Shown here: positions 8,609 to 17,052 of the stretch, one piece after another
Layout: each line of letters begins with the position of its first letter
Position numbering within the stretch: the first letter of the stretch is position 1
DNA from: Myxococcales bacterium
Lineage (GTDB): Bacteria > Myxococcota_A > Polyangia > Polyangiales > Polyangiaceae
Assembly (NCBI GenBank): GCA_005777185.1
Contig: SXNL01000007.1
Location: 1 to 64,000, forward strand
Reading direction: 5' to 3'
Length of the DNA: 64,000 nucleotides
Made by a program: the position numbers and the translations under genes
Notes under the pieces: model-generated
Databases searched by the model: none
The model's input: only the letters and a program-made list of their open reading frames with translations
Told to the model about the DNA's origin: nothing

Positions 8609-10695
8609 GGGTGCCGAAGGGCTTCTCGTTCGCGGGGATCAACGCGGGCATCAAGGCGTCGCGCAGGGACGTGGCGCTCGTGTACAGCGAGGTCCCCGCC
8701 ACCGCCGCCGGCGTCGTGACCGTGAACAAGGCCCAGGCCGCACCGATCACCGACGCCCGGCAGAGGCTCCCCGGCACGGGCTTCCGCGCGATCTTCGCGA
8801 ACAGCGGCAACGCGAACGCCCTCACCGGCCCCGCCGGGATGGAGGACGTCCGCGCCATACGCGCACGACTCGGGCGCGCGCTCGGCATCGACGAGGGAGC
8901 GGTGCTCACGGCGTCCACGGGCGTCATCGGCGTACCGCTGCCGATGCCGAAGCTCCTCGCCGCGTGCGACGCCGTCGCCAAGGCGCGGAGCGAGCACATC
9001 ATGGCCGCCGCCGAGGCCATCATGACGACCGACACGCGCGTCAAGCTCACGAGCCGCGTGCTGCAGGTGGGCGGCGTCCCCGTCACGATCGCGGCGATGG
9101 CGAAGGGGTCGGGGATGATCGCGCCCCAGCTCGCCACGATGCTCGCGTTCGTCGTGACCGACGCCTCCGTGGACCCCAAGACGCTCCAGGGCATGCTCGC
9201 TCGCGCGACCGCGCAGAGCTTCGACAACCTCACCGTCGACGGTGACATGAGCACCAACGACGCGGTGTTCTGCCTGGCCAACGGCGCCGCGGGCGCGCCC
9301 CCCCTCCGCGACAAGGGTGAGCTCGCGAGCTTCGAGGCGCACCTCGTGTCGGTCTGCGTGGAGCTCGCCCGCGCGATCGCGGAGGACGGCGAGGGCGCGA
9401 CGAAGCTCGTCGAGGTCACCGTCACGGGACTCGAGGATCGCGCCGTGGCGGAGGATCTCGCCCGTTCCATCGCCGGCTCCAGCCTCGTGAAGGCCGCGAT
9501 CTTCGGCGCCGATCCGAACTGGGGCCGCGTGCTCGCCACCGTGGGCGCGCGCGCCGGATCGCGAGGCTTCGCGGTGGACCCGTTCGGCGCCACGGTCGAG
9601 ATCCAGGGTGTCACCGTGTACGCGAACGGCGGCCCCGCGCCCCACGAACCGGGACAGCTCCGCGCGAAGATGAAGGAGCCCACCGTGGCCATCCAGGTCC
9701 GGCTCGGTCCCGCCGACACGCGCGCCGTCGCGTGGGGGTGCGATCTCTCGTACGACTACGTCAAGATCAACGCCGATTACACGTCGCTCACGAGCGCCGC
9801 ACCCGACGGCACCGTGACGAAGGACGACCGGCTGGGAAACTACAGCCCCTCGTTCAAGCGGGCGCTCCTCGTCGAGGCCCTGTCGTACATCTCCCGGTTC
9901 AAGGGCAAGCGCACCGTCATCAAGTACGGGGGCGCGGCGATGATCAAGGAGGGGCTCAAGGCGAGCTTCGCGAACGACGTGAACCTGCTGCGCTCGGCAG
10001 GCCTCCTCCCGATCGTCGTGCACGGCGGCGGTCCGGAGATCTCTCGAACGCTCGAGAAGCTCGGCAGCGGGAAGAGCGAGTTCATCGACGGCGTGCGCGT
10101 CACCGACGCCGCCGACGTCAAGGTCGTCGAGATGGTGCTCACCGGAAAGGTGAACACCGAGATCGTCTCCTTGCTCAACCAGCTCTCGTGCCACGCGGTG
10201 GGCCTCTCGGGGAAGGACGCGGGCCTCCTGCGCGCGCGGAAGCTCCTGGCGAAGGACGGCCGCGACCTCGGGAGAGTCGGCGAGATCACGCAGGTGAACC
10301 ACGAGCTGGTCGAGGTGCTGCTCGAGAAGAGCTACCTCCCGGTCATCTCCCCCGTCGGCCTCGGCGAGGACGGCGAGGGTTACAACATCAACGCCGACAC
10401 GGCGGCCGCCGAGATCGCGATCGCGCTCCAGGCCGAGAAGCTCATCTACCTCACCGACGTGCCGGGCCTCCTCGACGGTGACGACCTCGTGAGCGAGATC
10501 ACCGTGCCCGAGCTCGAGGCGAAGCTCGCGACGGGCGCCATCAAGGGCGGGATGGCCGCCAAGATCGAGAGTGTCCTCCGGGCCTTGCGCGGGGGCGTGC
10601 GGAGCGTACACATCGTGGATGGGCGCACCCCGCACAGCCTCGTCGCCGAGCTCTTCACGGACAGGGGCATCGGCACCCTGATCAAGAGCGAGTGA
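8605..10695 (+). CDS. argJ-argB: Bifunctional fusion: glutamate N-acetyltransferase/ornithine acetyltransferase (ArgJ) plus acetylglutamate kinase (ArgB)
   Basis: GTG start overlapping the argC stop (GTGA). One uninterrupted frame of about 696 aa. ArgJ motifs KGSGMIAPQLATMLAF and WGCDLSYDYVKINADY are followed after a short linker by ArgB motifs SRFKGKRTVIKYGGAAM, VVHGGGPEIS, NINADTAAAEIA, GGMAAKIES. Confidence 0.93.
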   Translation: MRVPKGFSFAGINAGIKASRRDVALVYSEVPATAAGVVTVNKAQAAPITDARQRLPGTGFRAIFANSGNANALTGPAGMEDVRAIRARLGRALGIDEGAVLTASTGVIGVPLPMPKLLAACDAVAKARSEHIMAAAEAIMTTDTRVKLTSRVLQVGGVPVTIAAMAKGSGMIAPQLATMLAFVVTDASVDPKTLQGMLARATAQSFDNLTVDGDMSTNDAVFCLANGAAGAPPLRDKGELASFEAHLVSVCVELARAIAEDGEGATKLVEVTVTGLEDRAVAEDLARSIAGSSLVKAAIFGADPNWGRVLATVGARAGSRGFAVDPFGATVEIQGVTVYANGGPAPHEPGQLRAKMKEPTVAIQVRLGPADTRAVAWGCDLSYDYVKINADYTSLTSAAPDGTVTKDDRLGNYSPSFKRALLVEALSYISRFKGKRTVIKYGGAAMIKEGLKASFANDVNLLRSAGLLPIVVHGGGPEISRTLEKLGSGKSEFIDGVRVTDAADVKVVEMVLTGKVNTEIVSLLNQLSCHAVGLSGKDAGLLRARKLLAKDGRDLGRVGEITQVNHELVEVLLEKSYLPVISPVGLGEDGEGYNINADTAAAEIAIALQAEKLIYLTDVPGLLDGDDLVSEITVPELEAKLATGAIKGGMAAKIESVLRALRGGVRSVHIVDGRTPHSLVAELFTDRGIGTLIKSE

Positions 10696-10698
10696 CCG

Positions 10699-12198
10699 AT
10701 GAGGAAGGCCGAGGAGATCCCCCCCTGCTGCGAGGGCCACGACGGACAGGAGAGCATCGCGCGCACGAACGCGACCGGGACGACGCCCATGCTGCCGGTC
10801 CTCGCGAGCTGGTCGTCGTCCTTCGTCGACGATCTCGCGCTCGCGCGTGAGGATCTCCTGGGGAGCCTCGCCCACGTGACGATGCTCGGCGCGGTGGGCC
10901 TCCTGACGCCGGGGGACTGCGCGCGACTCCGCGACGCCCTGTTCGACATGCTCGACCGCGCCGATCGCGACGAGCTCCACCTCCCACCCGGCGAGGAGGA
11001 CGTCCACATGGCCATCGAGGGCGAGCTGACGCGGGCCCTCGGCGACGTGGGCAAGCGCGTGCACACGGCGCGCTCGCGAAACGATCAGGTGTCGACTGCC
11101 CTCCGCCTGCACGTGCGCGATCGCTGCGCCGCCATGCTGCGCGAGGTCGCCGCGCTCCTCGCCGATCTCGCGCAGTGGGCCGACGAGGAGACGGCGATCG
11201 TCCCCGCGTTCACGCACCGGCAACGCGCGCAGCCCGTGTCGGCGCGGTTCCTCCTCGTCGCGTGGGCGATGCCCATCGCGCGGGCGGGCGAGGCCCTGCG
11301 CTTCGCGCTGACCCAGATGTCCGCGTGCCCGCTGGGATCGGGGGCGTGCTCGGGCACGTCGCTGCCGATCGACCGCGCTCTCACGGCGCGCCTCCTCCGC
11401 TTCGACGCGCCCACCGTCAACGCGCTCGACACCGTCGGCGACCGCGATTTCGAGCTCGACTTCGCATGGGCGGGCGCGCGGGTGCTCCTCGCGCTGTCGC
11501 GGCTCGCGGCCGACGTGATCGACTTCTCGTCGCAGGAGTTCGGGTACGTCCGACTGGGCGACGCGATCAGCGCGGGGTCGTCGATGATGCCGCAGAAGAA
11601 GAACCCGGACATCTTCGAGCTCGTCCGGGGTAAGAGCGCGCTCGGCGTCGCGAACCTCGTCCACCTGCTCACGCTCGTGAAGGGGCTGCCCACGGGGTAC
11701 AACCGCGATCTGCAGGACGACCGGCGGGCGGTGCTCGGCACCGCGCCGCTCGTGCTGGGCGCCCTCGGGGCCGTGCGCGCGGCGATCCCCCACCTCTCGT
11801 TCGACGACGCCCGCTGCCGGGCGGGGCTCGCGGACGGCGCGACGCAGGCGACCGATCTCGCGGAGGCGCTGGTGAAGCGGGGCGTTCCCTTCCGTGAGGC
11901 GTACCGCGCCGTCGGTGCCGTCGTACGGGCGGCACGTGACGGTGGGACAACGCTCGCGACCGTGGGCGCCGTTCGCGCCCGCGAGGCGCACCCGGGGCTC
12001 GACGACGAGGCCCTCGGTGTGCTCGTCCCGGAGCGCGCCGTCGAGGCCAAGCGCAGCACCGGAGGCACGAGCTCCGAGGTGACGGGCACGCAGGTCGGAC
12101 ACCTGCGCGCGGTGGCGCACGAGCTCTCGTTCGCCGCACAGGAAGTGCCCAGCCTGGCTGCGCTCGCGGCCGGGCTTCGGGAGGAGGGAGTTCCATGA
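10699..12198 (+). CDS. argH: Argininosuccinate lyase
   Basis: TARSRNDQV, THRQRAQP, GSSMMPQKKNPD signature; starts 3 nt after the argJ-argB stop. Confidence 0.93.
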   Translation: MRKAEEIPPCCEGHDGQESIARTNATGTTPMLPVLASWSSSFVDDLALAREDLLGSLAHVTMLGAVGLLTPGDCARLRDALFDMLDRADRDELHLPPGEEDVHMAIEGELTRALGDVGKRVHTARSRNDQVSTALRLHVRDRCAAMLREVAALLADLAQWADEETAIVPAFTHRQRAQPVSARFLLVAWAMPIARAGEALRFALTQMSACPLGSGACSGTSLPIDRALTARLLRFDAPTVNALDTVGDRDFELDFAWAGARVLLALSRLAADVIDFSSQEFGYVRLGDAISAGSSMMPQKKNPDIFELVRGKSALGVANLVHLLTLVKGLPTGYNRDLQDDRRAVLGTAPLVLGALGAVRAAIPHLSFDDARCRAGLADGATQATDLAEALVKRGVPFREAYRAVGAVVRAARDGGTTLATVGAVRAREAHPGLDDEALGVLVPERAVEAKRSTGGTSSEVTGTQVGHLRAVAHELSFAAQEVPSLAALAAGLREEGVP

Positions 12199-13118
12199 GC
12201 AAGCGCGATTTCCTGAGGCTCACCGATCTCTCGCTCGCGGAGTGCAGCGAGGTGTACGGGCTCGCGACCGTCGTCAAGCGCGACCCCCGCGGCGAACGCA
12301 AGCGCGCGCTGGACGGACGGTCGGTCGCGATCGTCCTCGAGAAGGCGAGCACGCGCACGCGCGCCTCGTTCGAGGTGGGGGTCTCCCAGCTGGGCGGACA
12401 CCCGGTCGTCATCTCGCTCGAGGGGAGCCAGCTGGCGCGGGGGGAGCCCGTCGCCGACACGGCGCGGGTCCTCGAGCGCTACTGCGACGCGATCGTGTAC
12501 CGCACGTCGAGCTCCGATCGCATGACGGAGATGGCGACCGCGCGCGTGCCCGTGATCAACGCGCTCACCGACACCGGACACCCGGTGCAGGTGCTTTGCG
12601 ACGTCTTCACGATGGAGGAGGTCCTCGCCGCGAACGGCAAGGGACCGCGACTCCGCGGCCGCAAGGTCGCGTTCGTGGGCGACGGCTCGGGAAACATGGC
12701 CCGGTCCATGATCGAGGCCGCCCGCCTGTTCGAATTCCAGCTGCACCTCTGCGCGCCGCCGGGCTTCCGGCCGCCGGCGTACGAGGTCGCGAAGGCCGCC
12801 GAGCTCGTGGTCCTCCACGACGATCCCAGGAAGGCCCTGCGGGACGTGTCCTTCGTCCACACCGACGTGTGGGCGAGCATGGGACAGGAGGGCGAGGCCG
12901 AGACGCGGCGCAAGGCCTTCGCCGGGTTCACGCTGGACGCTCGGCTCCTCTCGGCCGCCCCACCGGACGCCTGGGTGATGCACTGCCTTCCCGCGCACCG
13001 GGGGGAGGAGATCGACGACGCGACGCTGGAGGGTCCCCGCTCGATCGTGTGGCAGCAAGCGGAGAACCGCCTGCACGTGCAGAAGGCGCTGCTCCTCTTC
13101 CTCCTCGGCCTTGCGTGA
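12195..13118 (+). CDS. argF: Ornithine carbamoyltransferase
   Basis: EKASTRTRASFEVG, ALTDTGHPVQVLCD, HCLPAHRGEEI; ATGA overlap with argH. Confidence 0.92.
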   Translation: MSKRDFLRLTDLSLAECSEVYGLATVVKRDPRGERKRALDGRSVAIVLEKASTRTRASFEVGVSQLGGHPVVISLEGSQLARGEPVADTARVLERYCDAIVYRTSSSDRMTEMATARVPVINALTDTGHPVQVLCDVFTMEEVLAANGKGPRLRGRKVAFVGDGSGNMARSMIEAARLFEFQLHLCAPPGFRPPAYEVAKAAELVVLHDDPRKALRDVSFVHTDVWASMGQEGEAETRRKAFAGFTLDARLLSAAPPDAWVMHCLPAHRGEEIDDATLEGPRSIVWQQAENRLHVQKALLLFLLGLA

Positions 13119-13217
13119 GTCACCGCGGGGAGCTCGCCGGGGCCCTCTCCGCCTCCGCGTACCCGCTTGAGACTGAACGCCTGGCGCCCTCCCGCCCGAG
13201 CTGGCACGACGTGTGTT

Positions 13218-13718
13218 ATGCTTGGTGCTCGAGTGGCCAAAGATCGACCTACACCCGCGGTGGGGGAGGTTCAGGACTCCTCGAAGAGCACCAACCCGAC
13301 CATCATCCCTCCGTACGACGTGGAGGGCTACGCGCGGGCGGAGGCCATGCGCGAGAAGGTCAGTACGCTCACCGACGAGGAGGAGCTCGAGTTCGCGCGC
13401 CAGCAGTCGATGAAGGGATCGGTCGCCCCGCCCGCCCCGCGGGGCGAGATCGCGGAACCGTCGGGGGAGATGGTCGTGGAGGGCGATCCTGTGGCGATCC
13501 TCGGCTCCCTCGAGCAGATCCCGCGCCTCGCCGTCACGACCGACGAGCTCTTCGATCTGCACCTCGATCACCACATGGGGTTCATCCTCACGCTGATCGA
13601 TGGGGTCCTCGACTTCGAGACGATCGTGGACGTGTGCGGCATGCCTCGCCACGAGGCGATCCGCGTGCTCGCGATGCTGGTACGTCGTCGCGTCATCACG
13701 GCCCGCCTCCCCCGCTGA
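13218..13718 (+). CDS. Conserved hypothetical with a C-terminal helical (winged-helix-like) domain
   Basis: ORF with ATG at 13218; DLHLDHHMGFILTLIDGVLDFETIVDVCGMPRHEAIRVLAMLVRRRVI. Confidence 0.7.
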   Translation: MLGARVAKDRPTPAVGEVQDSSKSTNPTIIPPYDVEGYARAEAMREKVSTLTDEEELEFARQQSMKGSVAPPAPRGEIAEPSGEMVVEGDPVAILGSLEQIPRLAVTTDELFDLHLDHHMGFILTLIDGVLDFETIVDVCGMPRHEAIRVLAMLVRRRVITARLPR

Positions 13719-13722
13719 CGCG

Positions 13723-14523
13723 ATGAGGCCGCGCGTCGTCGGGCTCCTCGAGCCGTGGCTGGGCGTGCTCGCACGCCACGTGGTTCCCGGGTACGCGGCC
13801 ATGCTGGGCCTCGCCTGTCTCGTGGGCACACTCGTCGTGGTCGATGAGACCGGGCGCGCCGGGTTCGCGCGCTCGCTCGCGCTGCGCGCCATGCTGGCCG
13901 CCTACGTGATGGGGCTCGCCGGGGCCGGGACGATCCCGCTCGTCCAGGGCGCGATCCGGTGGTGGGCGACGGGGAGCGCGGCGGGCGGCGCCGGGTTCGC
14001 CGCGTATGGCGGCATCCTCGGCGGGCTCGCGGGCACGGCGGTCGTGGTCTGGCGCGCGAGGGCGCCGGTCCTGCCGTTCCTCGACGCCGGCGTCCCGGCG
14101 ATCGGCGTGGGCTACTTCATCGCGCGCATGGGGTGCTTTCTCGCCGGCTGCGACTACGGCAAGCCCACCGCGCTTCCGTTCGCAGTCGTCTTCCCGCGGG
14201 ACAGTCACGCGTGGCGCGATCACGTCGCGCGCGGCTGGATCTCCGCGGAGACGCCGCTGTCCCTGCCGGTGCATCCGACGCAGCTCTACATGGCCCTGTG
14301 CGGGCTCGCCCTCTACCTCTTGACCAGGAAGATGTCCGTGGGCGCGGGGGCTCGCTTCGCCGCGTTCATGGCTGGCTACGCCGTGCTGCGCTTCCTGGTC
14401 GAGCTCCTGCGCGGCGATGCTTCGCGGGGATCGGCGCTCGGGCTGTCGACGTCCCAGCTCATCGCGCTCGCGGTGGTCGCGACGCTCGCGGTGTGGCGCG
14501 TGCGTGTACACGGCGCGCGTTAG
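13723..14523 (+). CDS. Prolipoprotein diacylglyceryl transferase (Lgt)-family membrane protein
   Basis: Multi-TM; YGGILGG, RMGCFLAGCDYGKPT, HPTQLYM, RFLVELLRGD. Confidence 0.78.
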   Translation: MRPRVVGLLEPWLGVLARHVVPGYAAMLGLACLVGTLVVVDETGRAGFARSLALRAMLAAYVMGLAGAGTIPLVQGAIRWWATGSAAGGAGFAAYGGILGGLAGTAVVVWRARAPVLPFLDAGVPAIGVGYFIARMGCFLAGCDYGKPTALPFAVVFPRDSHAWRDHVARGWISAETPLSLPVHPTQLYMALCGLALYLLTRKMSVGAGARFAAFMAGYAVLRFLVELLRGDASRGSALGLSTSQLIALAVVATLAVWRVRVHGAR

Positions 14524-14540
14524 GTGTAACCTCGCGATCG

Positions 14541-15038
14541 ATGGAGGCCACGCGGCACGACGCCGTCGAGCGACGTCTGGCGCGCGCGATCCCGCCCACC
14601 GCGGTCGGGGCCGCGCTCGCGTTCGGCGGGATGGTCTGGGCCATGGGGCCCCCGCAGGGAATGCCGCCTGGCTGGGGGCCGCCTCAGGGCCCGCCGCCTG
14701 GCTGGGGGCCGCCGCAGGGCCCGATGCGGGCTGGCCCCCCCGGTCCACCCCCCGCCCCGCCGCCGCCCACGATGTGCGTGAGCTGCGAGCCGCGTTGCGA
14801 CGCCTGCGTCGCGGACACGGCGTGTACGCTGTGCGAGAGCGCGGATCTCTGCGCGTCGTGCGTCGAGTGCGTCGGATCCCTCGACGGTTGCAGCGGCATC
14901 GACTGCAGCCCCGCGAGGGCCAGGGCCAGCGCCAGCGCGGGCTCCTCGGCGCTGTGGCTGCTCGCCCCGATCGCCGTGCTCGTGGCGTGGCGGAGACGCG
15001 CGCTCCGGGTAGAAAACGATGTTATTTCAAGCACATAG
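14541..15038 (+). CDS. Pro/Gly repeat plus Cys-rich protein with C-terminal TM and basic tail
   Basis: PPGWGPPQGP repeats, CVSCEPRCDACVADTACTLCESADLCASCVECVGSLDGCSGIDC, SSALWLLAPIAVLVAWRRR. Confidence 0.65.
   Translation: MEATRHDAVERRLARAIPPTAVGAALAFGGMVWAMGPPQGMPPGWGPPQGPPPGWGPPQGPMRAGPPGPPPAPPPPTMCVSCEPRCDACVADTACTLCESADLCASCVECVGSLDGCSGIDCSPARARASASAGSSALWLLAPIAVLVAWRRRALRVENDVISST
14661..14720 (+). repeat. 30-bp tandem repeat, two copies, encoding (M/P)PPGWGPPQG
   Basis: atgccgcctggctgggggccgcctcagggc then ccgccgcctggctgggggccgccgcagggc. Confidence 0.85.
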
Positions 15039-15115
15039 ATATTACGTTTCCAGCGACGCGAAAAAATTTGCCCGCCGCGGGTTGCCGACCGGCACCTGGC
15101 TGGTACGGAGAACGG

Positions 15116-15550
15116 ATGGCGGCAGCGCTCGAGCTCGAGATCGACATCGAGGAGGTGGATCCCCTCGACGAGAAGGACTGGATGGTGTGGACGAAGGGCG
15201 GCGATCCGGTCGGCCCGGTCTCGGCCACCCAGATCGCGCGCGGCATTCGCGCCGGCCGGGTTCCGAGCGACGCGCGCGTCCAGCGGAAGGGGGACGTGTT
15301 CTGGAGCGACGTCCTCGCACAGCGCGACGTCATCGCAGCCCTCAAGGTGGTCGCGCCGGCTCCGGCCACGAAGTGGTTCGTCTGGGCCGAGGGCGGGCAG
15401 GTCGTCGGCCCGGTGACCGCGTCGCAGATCGCCCGCGGCGTGCGCGCGGGCCTCGTGCCTTCGGACTCGCAAGTGCAGCGCGTGGGCGGTTCGGGGTGGG
15501 CCGAGATGCTCGACGAGCGCGAGATCATCGACGCGCTCAAGTCCGCCTGA
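15116..15550 (+). CDS. Two tandem GYF_2-like domains
   Basis: WMVWTKGGDPVGPVSATQIARGIRAGRVPSDARVQRKGDVFWSDVLAQRDVIAALK and WFVWAEGGQVVGPVTASQIARGVRAGLVPSDSQVQRVGGSGWAEMLDEREIIDALK are clear internal duplicates. Confidence 0.8.
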   Translation: MAAALELEIDIEEVDPLDEKDWMVWTKGGDPVGPVSATQIARGIRAGRVPSDARVQRKGDVFWSDVLAQRDVIAALKVVAPAPATKWFVWAEGGQVVGPVTASQIARGVRAGLVPSDSQVQRVGGSGWAEMLDEREIIDALKSA

Positions 15551-15618
15551 TCCCACCAGACCTCTGGATGGCTCGGGCGTGGAGTCAGGGCCGGGCCCTC
15601 GCGCAAGCGAGAGGAGCC

Positions 15619-17019
15619 TCAGGGTGAGGGGGGAGTGGGCGGTGAGGCCTGCGAGGACGCGCCAGGCCTCTGCGGGCGGGCACTCACCTTCATGCTCGGT
15701 GAGGACACGCCAGGCACCTTCTGTCCGGCGAAGAACGAACGCAGCATGTCGCGCGCGACGGTGTTGGCCTTCACGGTCCAGGTGGCCTGGTTGACCACGA
15801 GCACGGCAATCGCAACCTGCCGCTGGCCGGCCTCGGGGTGGGTCGGCGCGAACCCGGTGAACCACGTGTAGAAGCGCCCCTTCTCGGCGTCCGTGAGCGT
15901 CCCCGTCTTTCCGGCGACCGCCACGCCGGGGAGGAAGGGAGTGCGCCTCGCGTCGTGGAACGCGCGGTAGCTCGTCCCCTCGGTCACCGTGCGCTCCATC
16001 ATGCTCGTGACCAGCGCCGCCGTCTCGGGCTTGATCGCGCGCCGGAGGACCTGGACGCCCGGCGAGGTCCACGCCACGTCGCCGGTCGCCTCCTCGACCT
16101 GCCTGACGATCTGGGGCCGGATGACCTCACCCCCGCGCGCGACGGTCGCGCTCAGCATCGCCGCGTGGAGCGGGGAGAGCGTGGTGTTCCAGAACCCCGC
16201 CGCCGTCCGCGCGAAGGCGAGGCCGTCCTCGGGCATCTTGACCGCGCTCGCTTGGACCGGCACGTCGAACGCGACGGAGCTCCCGAAGCCGAAGCCCTTC
16301 GCCACGTCCTCGAGCTGCGCGGGCTTCAGGGACCGGAGCGCGAGGCGCGCGAAGACGGTGTTGATGCTCCGGCCCATCGCGCCGCCGAGCGTCGTGCACC
16401 ACCGGTCGCGCGCGGGGTTCGGCTCGAGATCCTGCGGCGTGATCCGCTGCTCGCCGCCCGAGTAGCACTCCTTCGCGTCCGGGTTCACGCTCGCGAGCTC
16501 GACGAGCGCGGCGCCCGTCACGATCTTGAACACGCTCGCCGCGGGCGAGGTCGCCTCGACGCAGAGATCGCGCACCGCGCCCTTCTCGACGTGACTCGCG
16601 TAGGCCAGGACGTGTCCCGTCGGGACGTCGATCATGACGACAGCCGCCTCCGGTACGTGATGGATCGCCATCAGCGTCTTCGCTGTCCGCTGGAGGGTCG
16701 GGTCGACGTGAAGCCGCGCGACACGCCCGTCGGGCAAGCTCGTGAGGGCTCCGACGTCGTCGAAGCCCACGCGGGAGAGATCGATACCCTCGACCGGTGC
16801 CGCGCGGTGGGCCCGCACGAGCGCCATGGGGTCGAGCACGTCAGGGGTGCCGGGCCTCTTCGCCACCTCGGCGTGGAGCGTTCGCCGCGACGCGGGGATC
16901 AGGATGAAGGCGAGGAGCACCGCGAGCGCGACGAACGGCCCAGCGAGGACGGGCAGACGGAGTCGACCCGTCAGCCTCGGGACCCACAGCGGAGCTCTCC
17001 ACCACCGGCGCATGCCCAT
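15619..17019 (-). CDS. Penicillin-binding protein transpeptidase-family protein
   Basis: SPAASVFK (SxxK), SIN (SxN), AGKTGT (KTG) in order; N-terminal TM anchor. Confidence 0.9.
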   Translation of the reverse strand: MGMRRWWRAPLWVPRLTGRLRLPVLAGPFVALAVLLAFILIPASRRTLHAEVAKRPGTPDVLDPMALVRAHRAAPVEGIDLSRVGFDDVGALTSLPDGRVARLHVDPTLQRTAKTLMAIHHVPEAAVVMIDVPTGHVLAYASHVEKGAVRDLCVEATSPAASVFKIVTGAALVELASVNPDAKECYSGGEQRITPQDLEPNPARDRWCTTLGGAMGRSINTVFARLALRSLKPAQLEDVAKGFGFGSSVAFDVPVQASAVKMPEDGLAFARTAAGFWNTTLSPLHAAMLSATVARGGEVIRPQIVRQVEEATGDVAWTSPGVQVLRRAIKPETAALVTSMMERTVTEGTSYRAFHDARRTPFLPGVAVAGKTGTLTDAEKGRFYTWFTGFAPTHPEAGQRQVAIAVLVVNQATWTVKANTVARDMLRSFFAGQKVPGVSSPSMKVSARPQRPGASSQASPPTPPSP

Positions 17020-17052
17020 CGTGTGGCATAGTGCTCCGACGCGGGCCAAGAA

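Noticed and set aside
12195-13118. ArgF as a different carbamoyltransferase because the usual HPxQ loop reads HPVQVLCD
   Set aside because: STRTR and HCLPAHRG motifs and the arg operon context fit ornithine carbamoyltransferase; the variation is minor. N-acetylornithine transcarbamylase was not excluded, but there is no positive evidence for it.
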